Below, piece after piece: positions 33,774 through 41,368 of a stretch of 64,000 nt of DNA. This stretch comes from JAOAPY01 sp038237475. GTDB taxonomy: Bacteria > Acidobacteriota > Blastocatellia > Pyrinomonadales > Pyrinomonadaceae. Made by a program: the position numbers and the translations under genes. The notes beneath the pieces were generated by a model, which did no database searches, was not told where the DNA came from, and saw only the letters and a list, made by a program, of their open reading frames with translations. Location of the stretch: NCBI GenBank assembly GCA_038237475.1, contig JBBRYS010000005.1, positions 62,001 through 126,000 on the forward strand, in the 5' to 3' direction. The first letter of the stretch is position 1. Each line of letters opens with the position of its first letter.

Positions 33774-34763
33774 TTAAGCCGTTGCCCCGCCCCTGCGCGT
33801 GACATGCCAAACCAGGAACCGTGCCAATCCATTCACTGCGAACGTCACTAAAAAGAGAATCAAGCCCAGCTCGATCAGAGCACTCAAGTAAAGAGTCTGG
33901 GTTGCTTCAGTGAACTCGTTGGCGATAGCCGAAGCGATTGTGTATGACGGTGCGAACAGCGAAGTGCTGATGTGGGCCCGATTACCGATCACCATCGTGA
34001 CGGCCATCGTTTCACCAAGAGCCCGCCCCAGACCCAACATGACAGCACCGGCAATTCCCGGGGCTCCATTGATCAGCACAACCCGCGTTGTCTCCCACCT
34101 GGTGGCCCCGAGCGCGAGCGCCGCTTCTCGCTGCGTATTGGGGACAGCTGCAAGAACATCGCGTACCACTGCCGAGATGATTGGTGTAACCATGATCGCG
34201 AGAATGATCCCGCCGGTCAGCATCCCAATCCCCGTGATCGTTCCCTGGAATAAAGGCAACCACCCGAACCAGTGGGCGAGCGGCGGGTCGACGTAGACGC
34301 GCAGAAAAGGCGCCAACACAAAAATTCCCCACAGCCCATACACAACGGATGGAATCGCTGCCAGTAGCTCGACCATGAATGTAATCGGTCGGGCGATGTA
34401 GCTCGGCGCCTGTTCAACCAGGAATACTGCAATTCCCAGGGAGAGGGGCACGCTAATCAACAAGGCGAGCAGCGAGGAGACTACGGTTCCGTAAATGAAC
34501 GGCAGCGCGCCGAACTCACTCGTAACCGGATTCCACTCGCGGCTCCATAGAAAGCCAAACCCAAATTGGCGTATCGAAGGTAACGACTTGAAAGTCAGGG
34601 CAGCGATCATCGCCCCGACTACTATCAAGACCAACAACGCCGCGCTAAACATTAACACGCGAAAAGCAGCGTCGCCCGCATTTCCCGTAGGCGACAGCAC
34701 GCGCCTCAGACGTCCGCCAAACTTAAGCTTGTCGCGCCCAGGAGTGACAATTTGGCTGGTCAT
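33774..34763 (-). CDS. pstC: Phosphate ABC transporter permease PstC
   Basis: The 329-residue protein has six main membrane helices and the EAA-type loop REAALALGATRWETTRVVLINGA. SVVYGLWGIFVLAPFLR is characteristic of PstC (PSVVYGLWG). A serine/glycine-rich helix LGRALGETMAVTMVIGN follows. It lies 38 bases downstream of pstS. With PstA it forms the high-affinity phosphate pore. Confidence 0.95.
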   Translation of the reverse strand: MTSQIVTPGRDKLKFGGRLRRVLSPTGNAGDAAFRVLMFSAALLVLIVVGAMIAALTFKSLPSIRQFGFGFLWSREWNPVTSEFGALPFIYGTVVSSLLALLISVPLSLGIAVFLVEQAPSYIARPITFMVELLAAIPSVVYGLWGIFVLAPFLRVYVDPPLAHWFGWLPLFQGTITGIGMLTGGIILAIMVTPIISAVVRDVLAAVPNTQREAALALGATRWETTRVVLINGAPGIAGAVMLGLGRALGETMAVTMVIGNRAHISTSLFAPSYTIASAIANEFTEATQTLYLSALIELGLILFLVTFAVNGLARFLVWHVTRRGGATA

Positions 34764-34801
34764 AGGAATTCAATCTTGACCGAGCAGAACGAGAACCTGG
34801 C

Positions 34802-35881
34802 TCATCGCAAAGGCTGCCCTGCGGCCGTGACGGACTTAAGCTTCGCTTCTGCTCGCTTCACTATCTCGTCAGGGAGGGGAGCATACAGCAGAGCCTTCGC
34901 AAAGCCTTCGCCATCATGGATTCCCCACCAAAGAAAATCCACCACCGCTTTGCCTTTGATCGCATTCTTCTGTTCTTTATAGACCAGGATGTAGGTATAG
35001 CTCGCAATGGGATAGACATCGGGCCCGGCAGCATTCGTAATCGATACTCGTAGGTCGTCCGGCGTGGTCGCTGTCGCCGCAGCAGCCGCCGCAGTCACGG
35101 CCTCGATAGTCGGCTCCACAAACCTGTCACCCGCGTTCCTGATCAGGGCCACCGGCAGACTGTTCTGCTTCGCATAAGCCAACTCGACGTAACCAATCGT
35201 ATTTGGCTGACTCTTCACCTGCCCGGTAACGCCTTCATTTCCCTTGCCACCCTGGCCCACGGGCCACCTGGGTGATTTGTCCGTCCCGACTTTTGTCTTC
35301 CACTCCGGACTGACCTTGGCGAGATAGTCGGTAAACACATACGAGGTCCCGCTGCCATCGGCCCGATGGACCACAGTGATGCTGTTAGCCGGCAACGTCG
35401 CGCTCGGATTATCTGCCTTGATGCGCGGGTCGTTCCACCTGGTGATCTTTCCCAGAAAGATATCGGCAACGACATCACCAGAGAAACGCAGCGGCGCAGA
35501 CACTCCCTGCAGGTTATAGGTCAGGACTACTGCACCGAGAACAGTGGGAATGTGGAGCAGCGCCGCGGGCGCACCCTTTAGCTCTTCATCGGTCATGGGC
35601 GCATCAGTCGCGCCAAAGTCTACAGTTTCTGATTGAATCTGCTTGATGCCCCCGCCCGAGCCAATCGATTGATAGTCAATTCTGATATTGGAGTTAGCCT
35701 TGCCGTATTCACTTACCCATTTTTGATAAAGCGGATTCGGAAACGTCGCGCCTGCACCCTGCAGCGCGATCACGCCACCCGGTTGCGTCCCGGTAGATCC
35801 CGGGCTGCAGGCTACGGAAATCAATAAGAGTAAGACGCTAACCGCGAGAACGGCACACGCCGACAGCTTCGATAGAGACAT
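34802..35881 (-). CDS. pstS: Phosphate-binding lipoprotein PstS
   Basis: The 359-residue protein begins with a signal sequence ending SVAC (lipid-anchored Cys25), so it is probably a lipoprotein. The mature part has the PstS motif LQGAGATFPNPLYQKWVSEY, which provides phosphate-binding Thr/Ser contacts. IDYQSIGSGGGIKQI, the DAPMTDEEL segment and HRADGSGTSYVFTDYL supply the other anion-binding residues. An Ala-rich stretch (AAAAATATT) near residue 265 is an unusual insertion. AGGTGA lies seven bases before the ATG. First gene of the pst-pho operon, downstream of the Pho box. Confidence 0.95.
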   Translation of the reverse strand: MSLSKLSACAVLAVSVLLLLISVACSPGSTGTQPGGVIALQGAGATFPNPLYQKWVSEYGKANSNIRIDYQSIGSGGGIKQIQSETVDFGATDAPMTDEELKGAPAALLHIPTVLGAVVLTYNLQGVSAPLRFSGDVVADIFLGKITRWNDPRIKADNPSATLPANSITVVHRADGSGTSYVFTDYLAKVSPEWKTKVGTDKSPRWPVGQGGKGNEGVTGQVKSQPNTIGYVELAYAKQNSLPVALIRNAGDRFVEPTIEAVTAAAAAATATTPDDLRVSITNAAGPDVYPIASYTYILVYKEQKNAIKGKAVVDFLWWGIHDGEGFAKALLYAPLPDEIVKRAEAKLKSVTAAGQPLR

Positions 35882-35956
35882 TGCTTCTCACCTCATCATT
35901 TATGATCGGTTGACCACGAAAGAACTGGTAACTCTAGAAGCGGGGTGTTACATCCG

Positions 35957-35987
35957 TCTGAACTGCACCTGAACAGTATGTGAACAC
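35957..35987 (-). promoter_or_regulatory. Pho-box-like triple direct repeat upstream of pstS
   Basis: On the minus strand GTTCA occurs at exactly 11-bp intervals three times (plus-strand TGAAC at 35959-35963, 35970-35974 and 35981-35985). Direct repeats with an 11-bp period are how PhoB/PhoP dimers recognise DNA in several phyla. A degenerate fourth copy (TGTAA) may sit at the next interval. The repeats lie about 75-105 bases before the pstS start, and a possible -10 (TAGAGT on the minus strand, plus-strand 35931-35936) lies downstream of them, as expected for an activator site. Confidence 0.65.
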
Positions 35988-36153
35988 TGCCGCCGGCAGC
36001 CCGTGATGAGAGTCGAACTAGGATCAGCGAGTGGATTTGAGGTTCGTTGTGTTACTTGTGCTGCGAGCATGAATTGAAATAGTCCCGCAGGGAATTTACC
36101 TTCTGCACGTCTTTGGTTATGCTGAACGCCAATCAGGTCACAAAGGAATGTTT

Positions 36154-36681
36154 ATGAAACTCTCTCGAAAACTGTTCGCCGCTATCCTGCTGTTCACGAT
36201 CTCCCTGCCGTTATTTGCGGCAACCGGAAGTAACGCCGGCACACCGGATGAACCAGGGGCGAGGCGAATCAAACAACGACGTCACAAAGTGCGGCGCCGC
36301 CCGCCACTTGAAAACAAGGTAGAGATCCCAATGTCTGCAGCAGCAAACACAACTTCATCGGGTCTTACTTACATCATCACTAAACAGGGTAACGGCAGAC
36401 AACCCGTCGCTGGTGAAACTGTTATCGTCAACTACACCGGCCTGCTTGGCAGTGGGGTTAAATTTGACAGCTCGCTGGATCGAGGCCAGACATTCGAGTT
36501 TCCGCTGGGTGCCGGACGGGTCATCAAGGGCTGGGACGAAGGCATCGCCAAACTTCATATCGGTGACCAGGCCACACTGATTATCCCGCCTGAGTTGGGT
36601 TACGGCTCCCGCGGCGCCGGGGGTGTCATCCCACCAAACGCAACACTCATCTTTCTCGTTGAACTGGTGGGAATTAAATAG
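36154..36681 (+). CDS. Exported FKBP-type peptidyl-prolyl isomerase
   Basis: From the ATG at 36154 (AAAGGA six bases upstream; an ATG at 36148 abuts that site) the product is 175 residues. A signal peptide covers about 1-24. A very basic linker (RRIKQRRHKVRRRPP, near 36-52) follows, then a full FKBP domain at about 70-175. Active-site residues are recognisable: VNYTGLLGSGVKFDSS, FPLGAGRVIKGWDEGI, the LIIPPELGYG flap and the terminal FLVELVGI. It catalyses prolyl isomerisation during folding in the periplasm. The basic linker is unusual and might bind a negatively charged envelope polymer. It precedes the hydrolase by 41 bases and may share a transcript. Confidence 0.94.
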   Translation: MKLSRKLFAAILLFTISLPLFAATGSNAGTPDEPGARRIKQRRHKVRRRPPLENKVEIPMSAAANTTSSGLTYIITKQGNGRQPVAGETVIVNYTGLLGSGVKFDSSLDRGQTFEFPLGAGRVIKGWDEGIAKLHIGDQATLIIPPELGYGSRGAGGVIPPNATLIFLVELVGIK

Positions 36682-36722
36682 CCGCAAAACCATCCGGGCT
36701 TGATTAGGAATCGGAGGTAGTC

Positions 36723-38621
36723 ATGAGGCGAACGCTTCACTTTCTCCTGCTGTGCACGCTGTCGGCTCCTGTGGCCGGCCAGGCAGGTTCTGCGCGTCTC
36801 GTGTCAAACGCCAAATCTCAGTCTTACATGAATGGGTCAGTGCGGCGGGTAAAGCCGGCCGGACCAGACACTGTGGTGCAGTTTGATAGACGCGAAGAGA
36901 TGATTTCCATGCGCGATGGCGTGCGACTTCATACCTTGATTTTTGCGCCGCGCGGTCAAAAGGGGGATCTGCCGATCCTCATTAACCGGACACCCTATGG
37001 CATCGCGCAGACCAACTCTGATGGTATCAACCGGCGCTACCACGAACTGGTGCAGGACGGATACATCTTCGTGCGCCAGGACATTCGCGGACGCTATGCC
37101 TCTGAAGGACAGTTTGTGATGAATCGCCCGCCGCGCGATCGGAAAGATGCAAAAGCGATCGACGAAAGCACCGACACCTACGATACGATCGATTGGCTGA
37201 TCAGGAACGTACCCAAAAATAATGGACGAGCGGGAATTTTTGGGGTCTCTTACGATGGCTGGCTGGCAGCCGCAGCCACGCTCGATGCGCATCCAGCTTT
37301 GAAAGCTTCCTCGCCTCAGGCGCCGATGACTGACACCTGGATGGGTGACGACTTTTTTCACAACGGAGCCTTTCGGCAGAGCTACGGCTATGAATATGTA
37401 ACCTCGATGGAGTCCTCGAAGGAAGATACCGATGTGACGTTTGAAAAGGACGCTTACGATTGGTATCTGGAATTGGGCACGCTTGCCAAAATCACCGAGA
37501 AACTAAAAGGCAAGTTGCCCTCCTGGAACGCATTTGTCGCGCACCCTCACTACTCGGACTACTGGAAAGCGCGCGCCGCGGAGCGCTACCTTGGACGAAC
37601 TCACGTGGCTACTCTCGTAGTGGGTGGATGGTGGGATCAGGAAGATTTTTACGGAGCGCTGGCGACTTACAAAGCACTCGAAAAGTACGATCAGAAACAC
37701 CAGAACTTTATTGTGATGGGTCCCTGGAACCATGGCGGATGGAATGGCATGGGCACCAGCCTGGGTGCGATTGAGTTCGGCAGCCCGACGGGCCTTCATT
37801 ATCGCCGCGACATTCAGGCGCCCTGGTTTGCATATTATCTGAAAGGCAAAGGGAAGCTCACTCAGCCCGAGGCTGAGACTTTTCAAACTGGCGCCAACAA
37901 GTGGATTAGTTCAGATCGCTGGCCGCCCAAAGAGTCAGTTGAACGCAGTCTCTTTCTGCGGCCGGGAAATAAACTCTCGTTTGAACCGCCGGTGGGAAAC
38001 AAGGAAACGGAGTTTGAAAGCTATGTTTCGGATCCGGCCAACCCCGCGCCTTATCGCCGGCGCCCGATACAGGCCACCTATGGACCAGGCTCGCTCTGGT
38101 ACACCTGGCTGGTGGCGGATCAGCGTTTCCTTCAGGACCGCGCTGACGTGGTGAGCTGGCAGAGTGAAGTACTGGAGCAGGACCTGACGATCAGCGGCGA
38201 CATTCTCGCGCTCTTGTTTGCATCGACCACGGGTACAGACAGCGATTGGGTAGTTAAACTCATCGATGTTTATCCGGAGCATGACCCGGACGACAAGTCG
38301 ATGTCCGGGTATCAGCTGATGATCGCGGATGAAATATTTCGCGGCCGCTATCGCCGCAGTTTCGAAAACCCAGCTCCGATCCCAGCCACCCAGGTCAGGG
38401 AATACGCGATCGATCTCTACGGGAACAATCACTGTTTCAAGCAGGGACACCGCGTGATGGTCCAGGTACAGAGCTCATGGTTCCCTCTTTACGACCGCAA
38501 CCCGCAAACTTTCGTAGCGAACATCTTTGAGGCGCAGCCTTCCGATTATCAGAAGGCAACGCAACGCATTTACGAATCCCCCCGTTATCCTTCGCACGTC
38601 ATCCTGCCCGTGCTGCAGTGA
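36723..38621 (+). CDS. Exported CocE/NonD-family hydrolase (X-Pro peptidase S15 type)
   Basis: The 632-residue product has a Sec signal (about 1-20) and then an alpha/beta hydrolase domain. The nucleophile lies in GIFGVSYDGW (Ser176), the oxyanion/Tyr region in NRTPYGIAQ, and the acid/His pair in WWDQEDFYGAL and GPWNHGGW. The C-terminal third is the jelly-roll typical of the family (LSGDILALLF-like ISGDILALLFASTTGTDSDWVVKL and HRVMVQVQSSWFPLYDRNPQ). Members hydrolyse esters, amides or acyl-prolyl peptides, so the substrate cannot be named. GGAGG lies five bases before the ATG. Confidence 0.9.
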   Translation: MRRTLHFLLLCTLSAPVAGQAGSARLVSNAKSQSYMNGSVRRVKPAGPDTVVQFDRREEMISMRDGVRLHTLIFAPRGQKGDLPILINRTPYGIAQTNSDGINRRYHELVQDGYIFVRQDIRGRYASEGQFVMNRPPRDRKDAKAIDESTDTYDTIDWLIRNVPKNNGRAGIFGVSYDGWLAAAATLDAHPALKASSPQAPMTDTWMGDDFFHNGAFRQSYGYEYVTSMESSKEDTDVTFEKDAYDWYLELGTLAKITEKLKGKLPSWNAFVAHPHYSDYWKARAAERYLGRTHVATLVVGGWWDQEDFYGALATYKALEKYDQKHQNFIVMGPWNHGGWNGMGTSLGAIEFGSPTGLHYRRDIQAPWFAYYLKGKGKLTQPEAETFQTGANKWISSDRWPPKESVERSLFLRPGNKLSFEPPVGNKETEFESYVSDPANPAPYRRRPIQATYGPGSLWYTWLVADQRFLQDRADVVSWQSEVLEQDLTISGDILALLFASTTGTDSDWVVKLIDVYPEHDPDDKSMSGYQLMIADEIFRGRYRRSFENPAPIPATQVREYAIDLYGNNHCFKQGHRVMVQVQSSWFPLYDRNPQTFVANIFEAQPSDYQKATQRIYESPRYPSHVILPVLQ

Positions 38622-38631
38622 GTGGTGAATC

Positions 38632-40392
38632 TCAGAACTTGATCACAGTATCGAACTGCAGCCGTGTAGTAGGGCGATTAAACGAGCCCGGCGGCGTAGT
38701 AGCGAACGGTCCCAGCAAACCGTTGGGTCGCTGCGTCACGATCCCGGTCACAGAAAAAATAACCCGCGGGTCGGCTGCATAAGCGAACTGCATCCGGTGC
38801 CCGCGCATATCCGATTGCTGCGTTATGTCTGAGAAGTTGAAAGGCGTCAACACCGCGTCCTTTTCAATGCGCATGAACGTGTAACCGAACTGCATATCAC
38901 CCCGCGCTCGCGTTGATCCGACCTGGACTTCGCCCCACCAGCCGTGCTGCTCGTGATTGCGCAGCAGTACATCAGCTCCACCCGGTCCGGCTACGACTAC
39001 GTCGTGAGTCTGGGTGTTGGTGACGAAATCAAGCAGCAGTGTTACGGGAAAACGCTTGCTGTGCTTGAGTTCAAGCTTGCCCAGCAGATCGACCAGGTTG
39101 TAGCCAGATGACAGATGCCCGTCGCGATTAGTCGCATTGTTGCTTGCATTTGTCAGGCCCAAATTACCATTGCCGGTCACCAACTGATCCCTGGAAATGG
39201 CGACTTGAGTAGTTATGGTCTGGGCCGGCGTACCGCCGGAAGCGGGAATCGTAAACGTCACGGGCAATAGTAACTGGCTGCCGAAGACTTGCACGGGCGA
39301 GATGAACTGCGTGCCTGAGAAGAATAGGTCCGCAGCCGACACCGTCAGGGCTAGTCTGGGATTTGGTTCGAAGTGCGCGCGCAACTGCCCGCCATAAAGC
39401 GCCAGATCGCGCCCGCCGCGACGAGATTGTTCAATGTTTACAGTACCGTTCGCGTTACGCACAAAAGCAGAGTTGCGTTCCAGCAGTGGTGACTGCCAGG
39501 CGACGAAGGTCAGATCCTTCAGCGCCGACTTCTTAAACGACCGCGAGTAAGACTCATTAAATCCCTCCACCATCAAATCGCTGTCGATGGTCATCTCGGT
39601 GAAAATCCAGGGCGGTTCGAACTTTCCACCCTGCAGGCGCAGGCCGGGCACTCGCTTCGGCTTGTAAGTAACAAACGCCTGATCGAGCGCGACGGGTTTA
39701 CGTGTGAAGAAATCCGTCAGCGTCTGATTGGTAGAAATGTTGTCGGCCAGGCTACCGGTCGCCAAACGCAGGCCCCAGTCGAATTCGTCGTTAACCGAAC
39801 CGCGCATCTGCAGCCGTGCTCGCATGCGCATGCGATGCCTTGAGCTGAGATCGTTTCCCAACACCGCGGGATTATTGCCGTTGGCCTGACTATTCGAGAG
39901 GCCAAAAAAGGATTCTGCCCGCAACCGAATATCTCCGCTGAGTTTGATCGCGCCCAGTTCCGAAACACGACCTTCAACTTTCTTCAGGCGATCTTCCATC
40001 GCGACGGTTTGCGGCGCCAGTTCGGCTGCACTCCCCCCTCCGGGCGCTGAGATAGCTGTGGCCGCCGGCTTGAAATCATTGCCGGTTAATTTCGCAGCCA
40101 GCTCTTTAATAGTTTGCTGTTGCTCCAGCATCATCTGGCGCATCTGTTCGAGTTGGGTGGCCTGCTCCATCAAGGCAGCTTCGAGCGTCGCGAGGCGAAC
40201 GGCGTCGCTTGCACGAGCTTCGGTATGCATTGGCACAGCAACCGGCGGTGCGATCGAGGCTCCGGTAAAAGACTTGTCAGTTGTCGTCGAACCTTTCGCC
40301 CTGGTCTGACCATGCATGTCGGTGGCTAAGAAAAGGCAAAGGGCTAGCACGTTAAAAGCCAGGCTCAAATTACGCTGAGAAATCGGCGGCAT
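38632..40392 (-). CDS. Outer-membrane porin (Porin_5 type) with N-terminal coiled coil
   Basis: The 586-residue product has a signal peptide (about 1-28), a coiled coil (about 65-100, LEAALMEQATQLEQMRQMML) and then a C-terminal barrel with alternating hydrophobic strands. It ends with a Phe (TRLQFDTVIKF), as expected for BAM-dependent insertion. GDIRLRAESFFGLSN, RHRMRMRARLQMRGSVNDEF and LQGGKFEPPWIFTEM are typical of Porin_5 proteins. A coiled-coil linker plus barrel suggests it is anchored to peptidoglycan or trimerises. GGAGG lies before the ATG. Solute specificity is unknown; a link to phosphate limitation is not shown. Confidence 0.85.
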   Translation of the reverse strand: MPPISQRNLSLAFNVLALCLFLATDMHGQTRAKGSTTTDKSFTGASIAPPVAVPMHTEARASDAVRLATLEAALMEQATQLEQMRQMMLEQQQTIKELAAKLTGNDFKPAATAISAPGGGSAAELAPQTVAMEDRLKKVEGRVSELGAIKLSGDIRLRAESFFGLSNSQANGNNPAVLGNDLSSRHRMRMRARLQMRGSVNDEFDWGLRLATGSLADNISTNQTLTDFFTRKPVALDQAFVTYKPKRVPGLRLQGGKFEPPWIFTEMTIDSDLMVEGFNESYSRSFKKSALKDLTFVAWQSPLLERNSAFVRNANGTVNIEQSRRGGRDLALYGGQLRAHFEPNPRLALTVSAADLFFSGTQFISPVQVFGSQLLLPVTFTIPASGGTPAQTITTQVAISRDQLVTGNGNLGLTNASNNATNRDGHLSSGYNLVDLLGKLELKHSKRFPVTLLLDFVTNTQTHDVVVAGPGGADVLLRNHEQHGWWGEVQVGSTRARGDMQFGYTFMRIEKDAVLTPFNFSDITQQSDMRGHRMQFAYAADPRVIFSVTGIVTQRPNGLLGPFATTPPGSFNRPTTRLQFDTVIKF

Positions 40393-40729
40393 CTCGTCCT
40401 CCAGTTGTGGCTGAATAGGAATCGCTTAGTTTAGGCGCGCGCCATGAACGTCACCTTAACGCGATGTTAAATCGATGTGAAGGAAGGGAAACGTTTTTTA
40501 CTACTTATCGGCAACCAGCTTTTAGTTGTGACCGCAAGCCAGCGAGCATGAGTTGGGAACCTTCGCCACCTGGCGAACAAAGCACTTCGCAAAACATTCA
40601 CAACGAGCACCCGAGAAGGTTATACTGCCGCCGATCCCTTTTTCTTTGCAGTAAATTCTTTATCCGTTAATCGAACCAGACACCGGTTTCAATAACCGGC
40701 ACCAACGATTATTACTTCGGAGGCAGGCG
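40393..40729 (+). promoter_or_regulatory. Gene-free region holding the promoter of the molybdenum hydroxylase operon
   Basis: No gene is seen in these 337 bases. TTCACA (40597-40602) and TATACT (40621-40626) are separated by 18 bp, a good sigma-70 match, about 105 bases before the ATG at 40730. GGAGG precedes that ATG by seven bases. The rest (40393-40590) holds no convincing structure beyond the divergent upstream region of the porin gene. Confidence 0.55.
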
Positions 40730-41368
40730 ATGCATGACGATGAAAAGGATGACGACCAAGACCTGAATCAGTCGCATTCCGGTTTTTCGCGCAGAGATTT
40801 CCTGAAAGTTGGAGGAATCTCTTTGTCGGTACCACTGGTGATCGGTTCACGGACAATACGCGTGGCCGGGAGCGACGTCAAAGTTTACGGCCCTGGCAAG
40901 GTTCCCATTTCGCTAAACATCAACGCGAAAAAATATGCAGCGGAAGTCGAACCGCGCATGACCTTACTCGACACCTTGCGGAATGAGTTTGAACTAACTG
41001 GCGCCAAACGCGTCTGTGACCGGGCAACCTGTGGCGCCTGCACGGTGATCATTGACGGTAAATCGGTTTACTCATGCACGGTATTGGCCATCGATACGCA
41101 AAACAAAAAGATCACGACTGTCGAAGGTTTGACGGACGGCGAGAACCTGCACCCCGTGCAGCAGGCGTTCGTCGATAACGACGCGCAACAGTGCGGCTTC
41201 TGCACCCCGGGCTTCGTTGTAGCCTGCAAGGCTTTTCTCGACAAACATCCCCATCCGACCCCGGAAGAGTTGGGCACAGGCCTGGGTGGCAACCTCTGTC
41301 GCTGTGGCACCTACATGGGCATCCGCGCTGCGGTGATGCAAGTGGCCAAAGGAGGGCAGAATGGCTGA
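40730..41368 (+). CDS. Molybdenum hydroxylase [2Fe-2S] subunit with Tat signal
   Basis: The 212-residue protein has an acidic leader, then the twin-arginine motif SRRDFLK (residues 20-26) before a hydrophobic stretch SLSVPLVIGS. The two [2Fe-2S] domains follow: plant-type C-x4-C-x2-C (CDRATCGACTV) and the helical domain with QCGFCTPGFVVACKAF and NLCRCGTY. This is the small subunit of an xanthine-dehydrogenase-family enzyme, likely periplasmic like E. coli PaoA (YagT). It passes electrons from the Mo centre to FAD. The last eight bases overlap the large-subunit start, and an AAAGGAGG inside the 3' end serves that start. Confidence 0.93.
   Translation: MHDDEKDDDQDLNQSHSGFSRRDFLKVGGISLSVPLVIGSRTIRVAGSDVKVYGPGKVPISLNINAKKYAAEVEPRMTLLDTLRNEFELTGAKRVCDRATCGACTVIIDGKSVYSCTVLAIDTQNKKITTVEGLTDGENLHPVQQAFVDNDAQQCGFCTPGFVVACKAFLDKHPHPTPEELGTGLGGNLCRCGTYMGIRAAVMQVAKGGQNG

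Noticed and set aside
40464..40670. A 68-codon plus-strand frame upstream of the Mo-hydroxylase operon
   Set aside because: It overlaps the likely promoter at 40597-40626 and shows no protein-like features.
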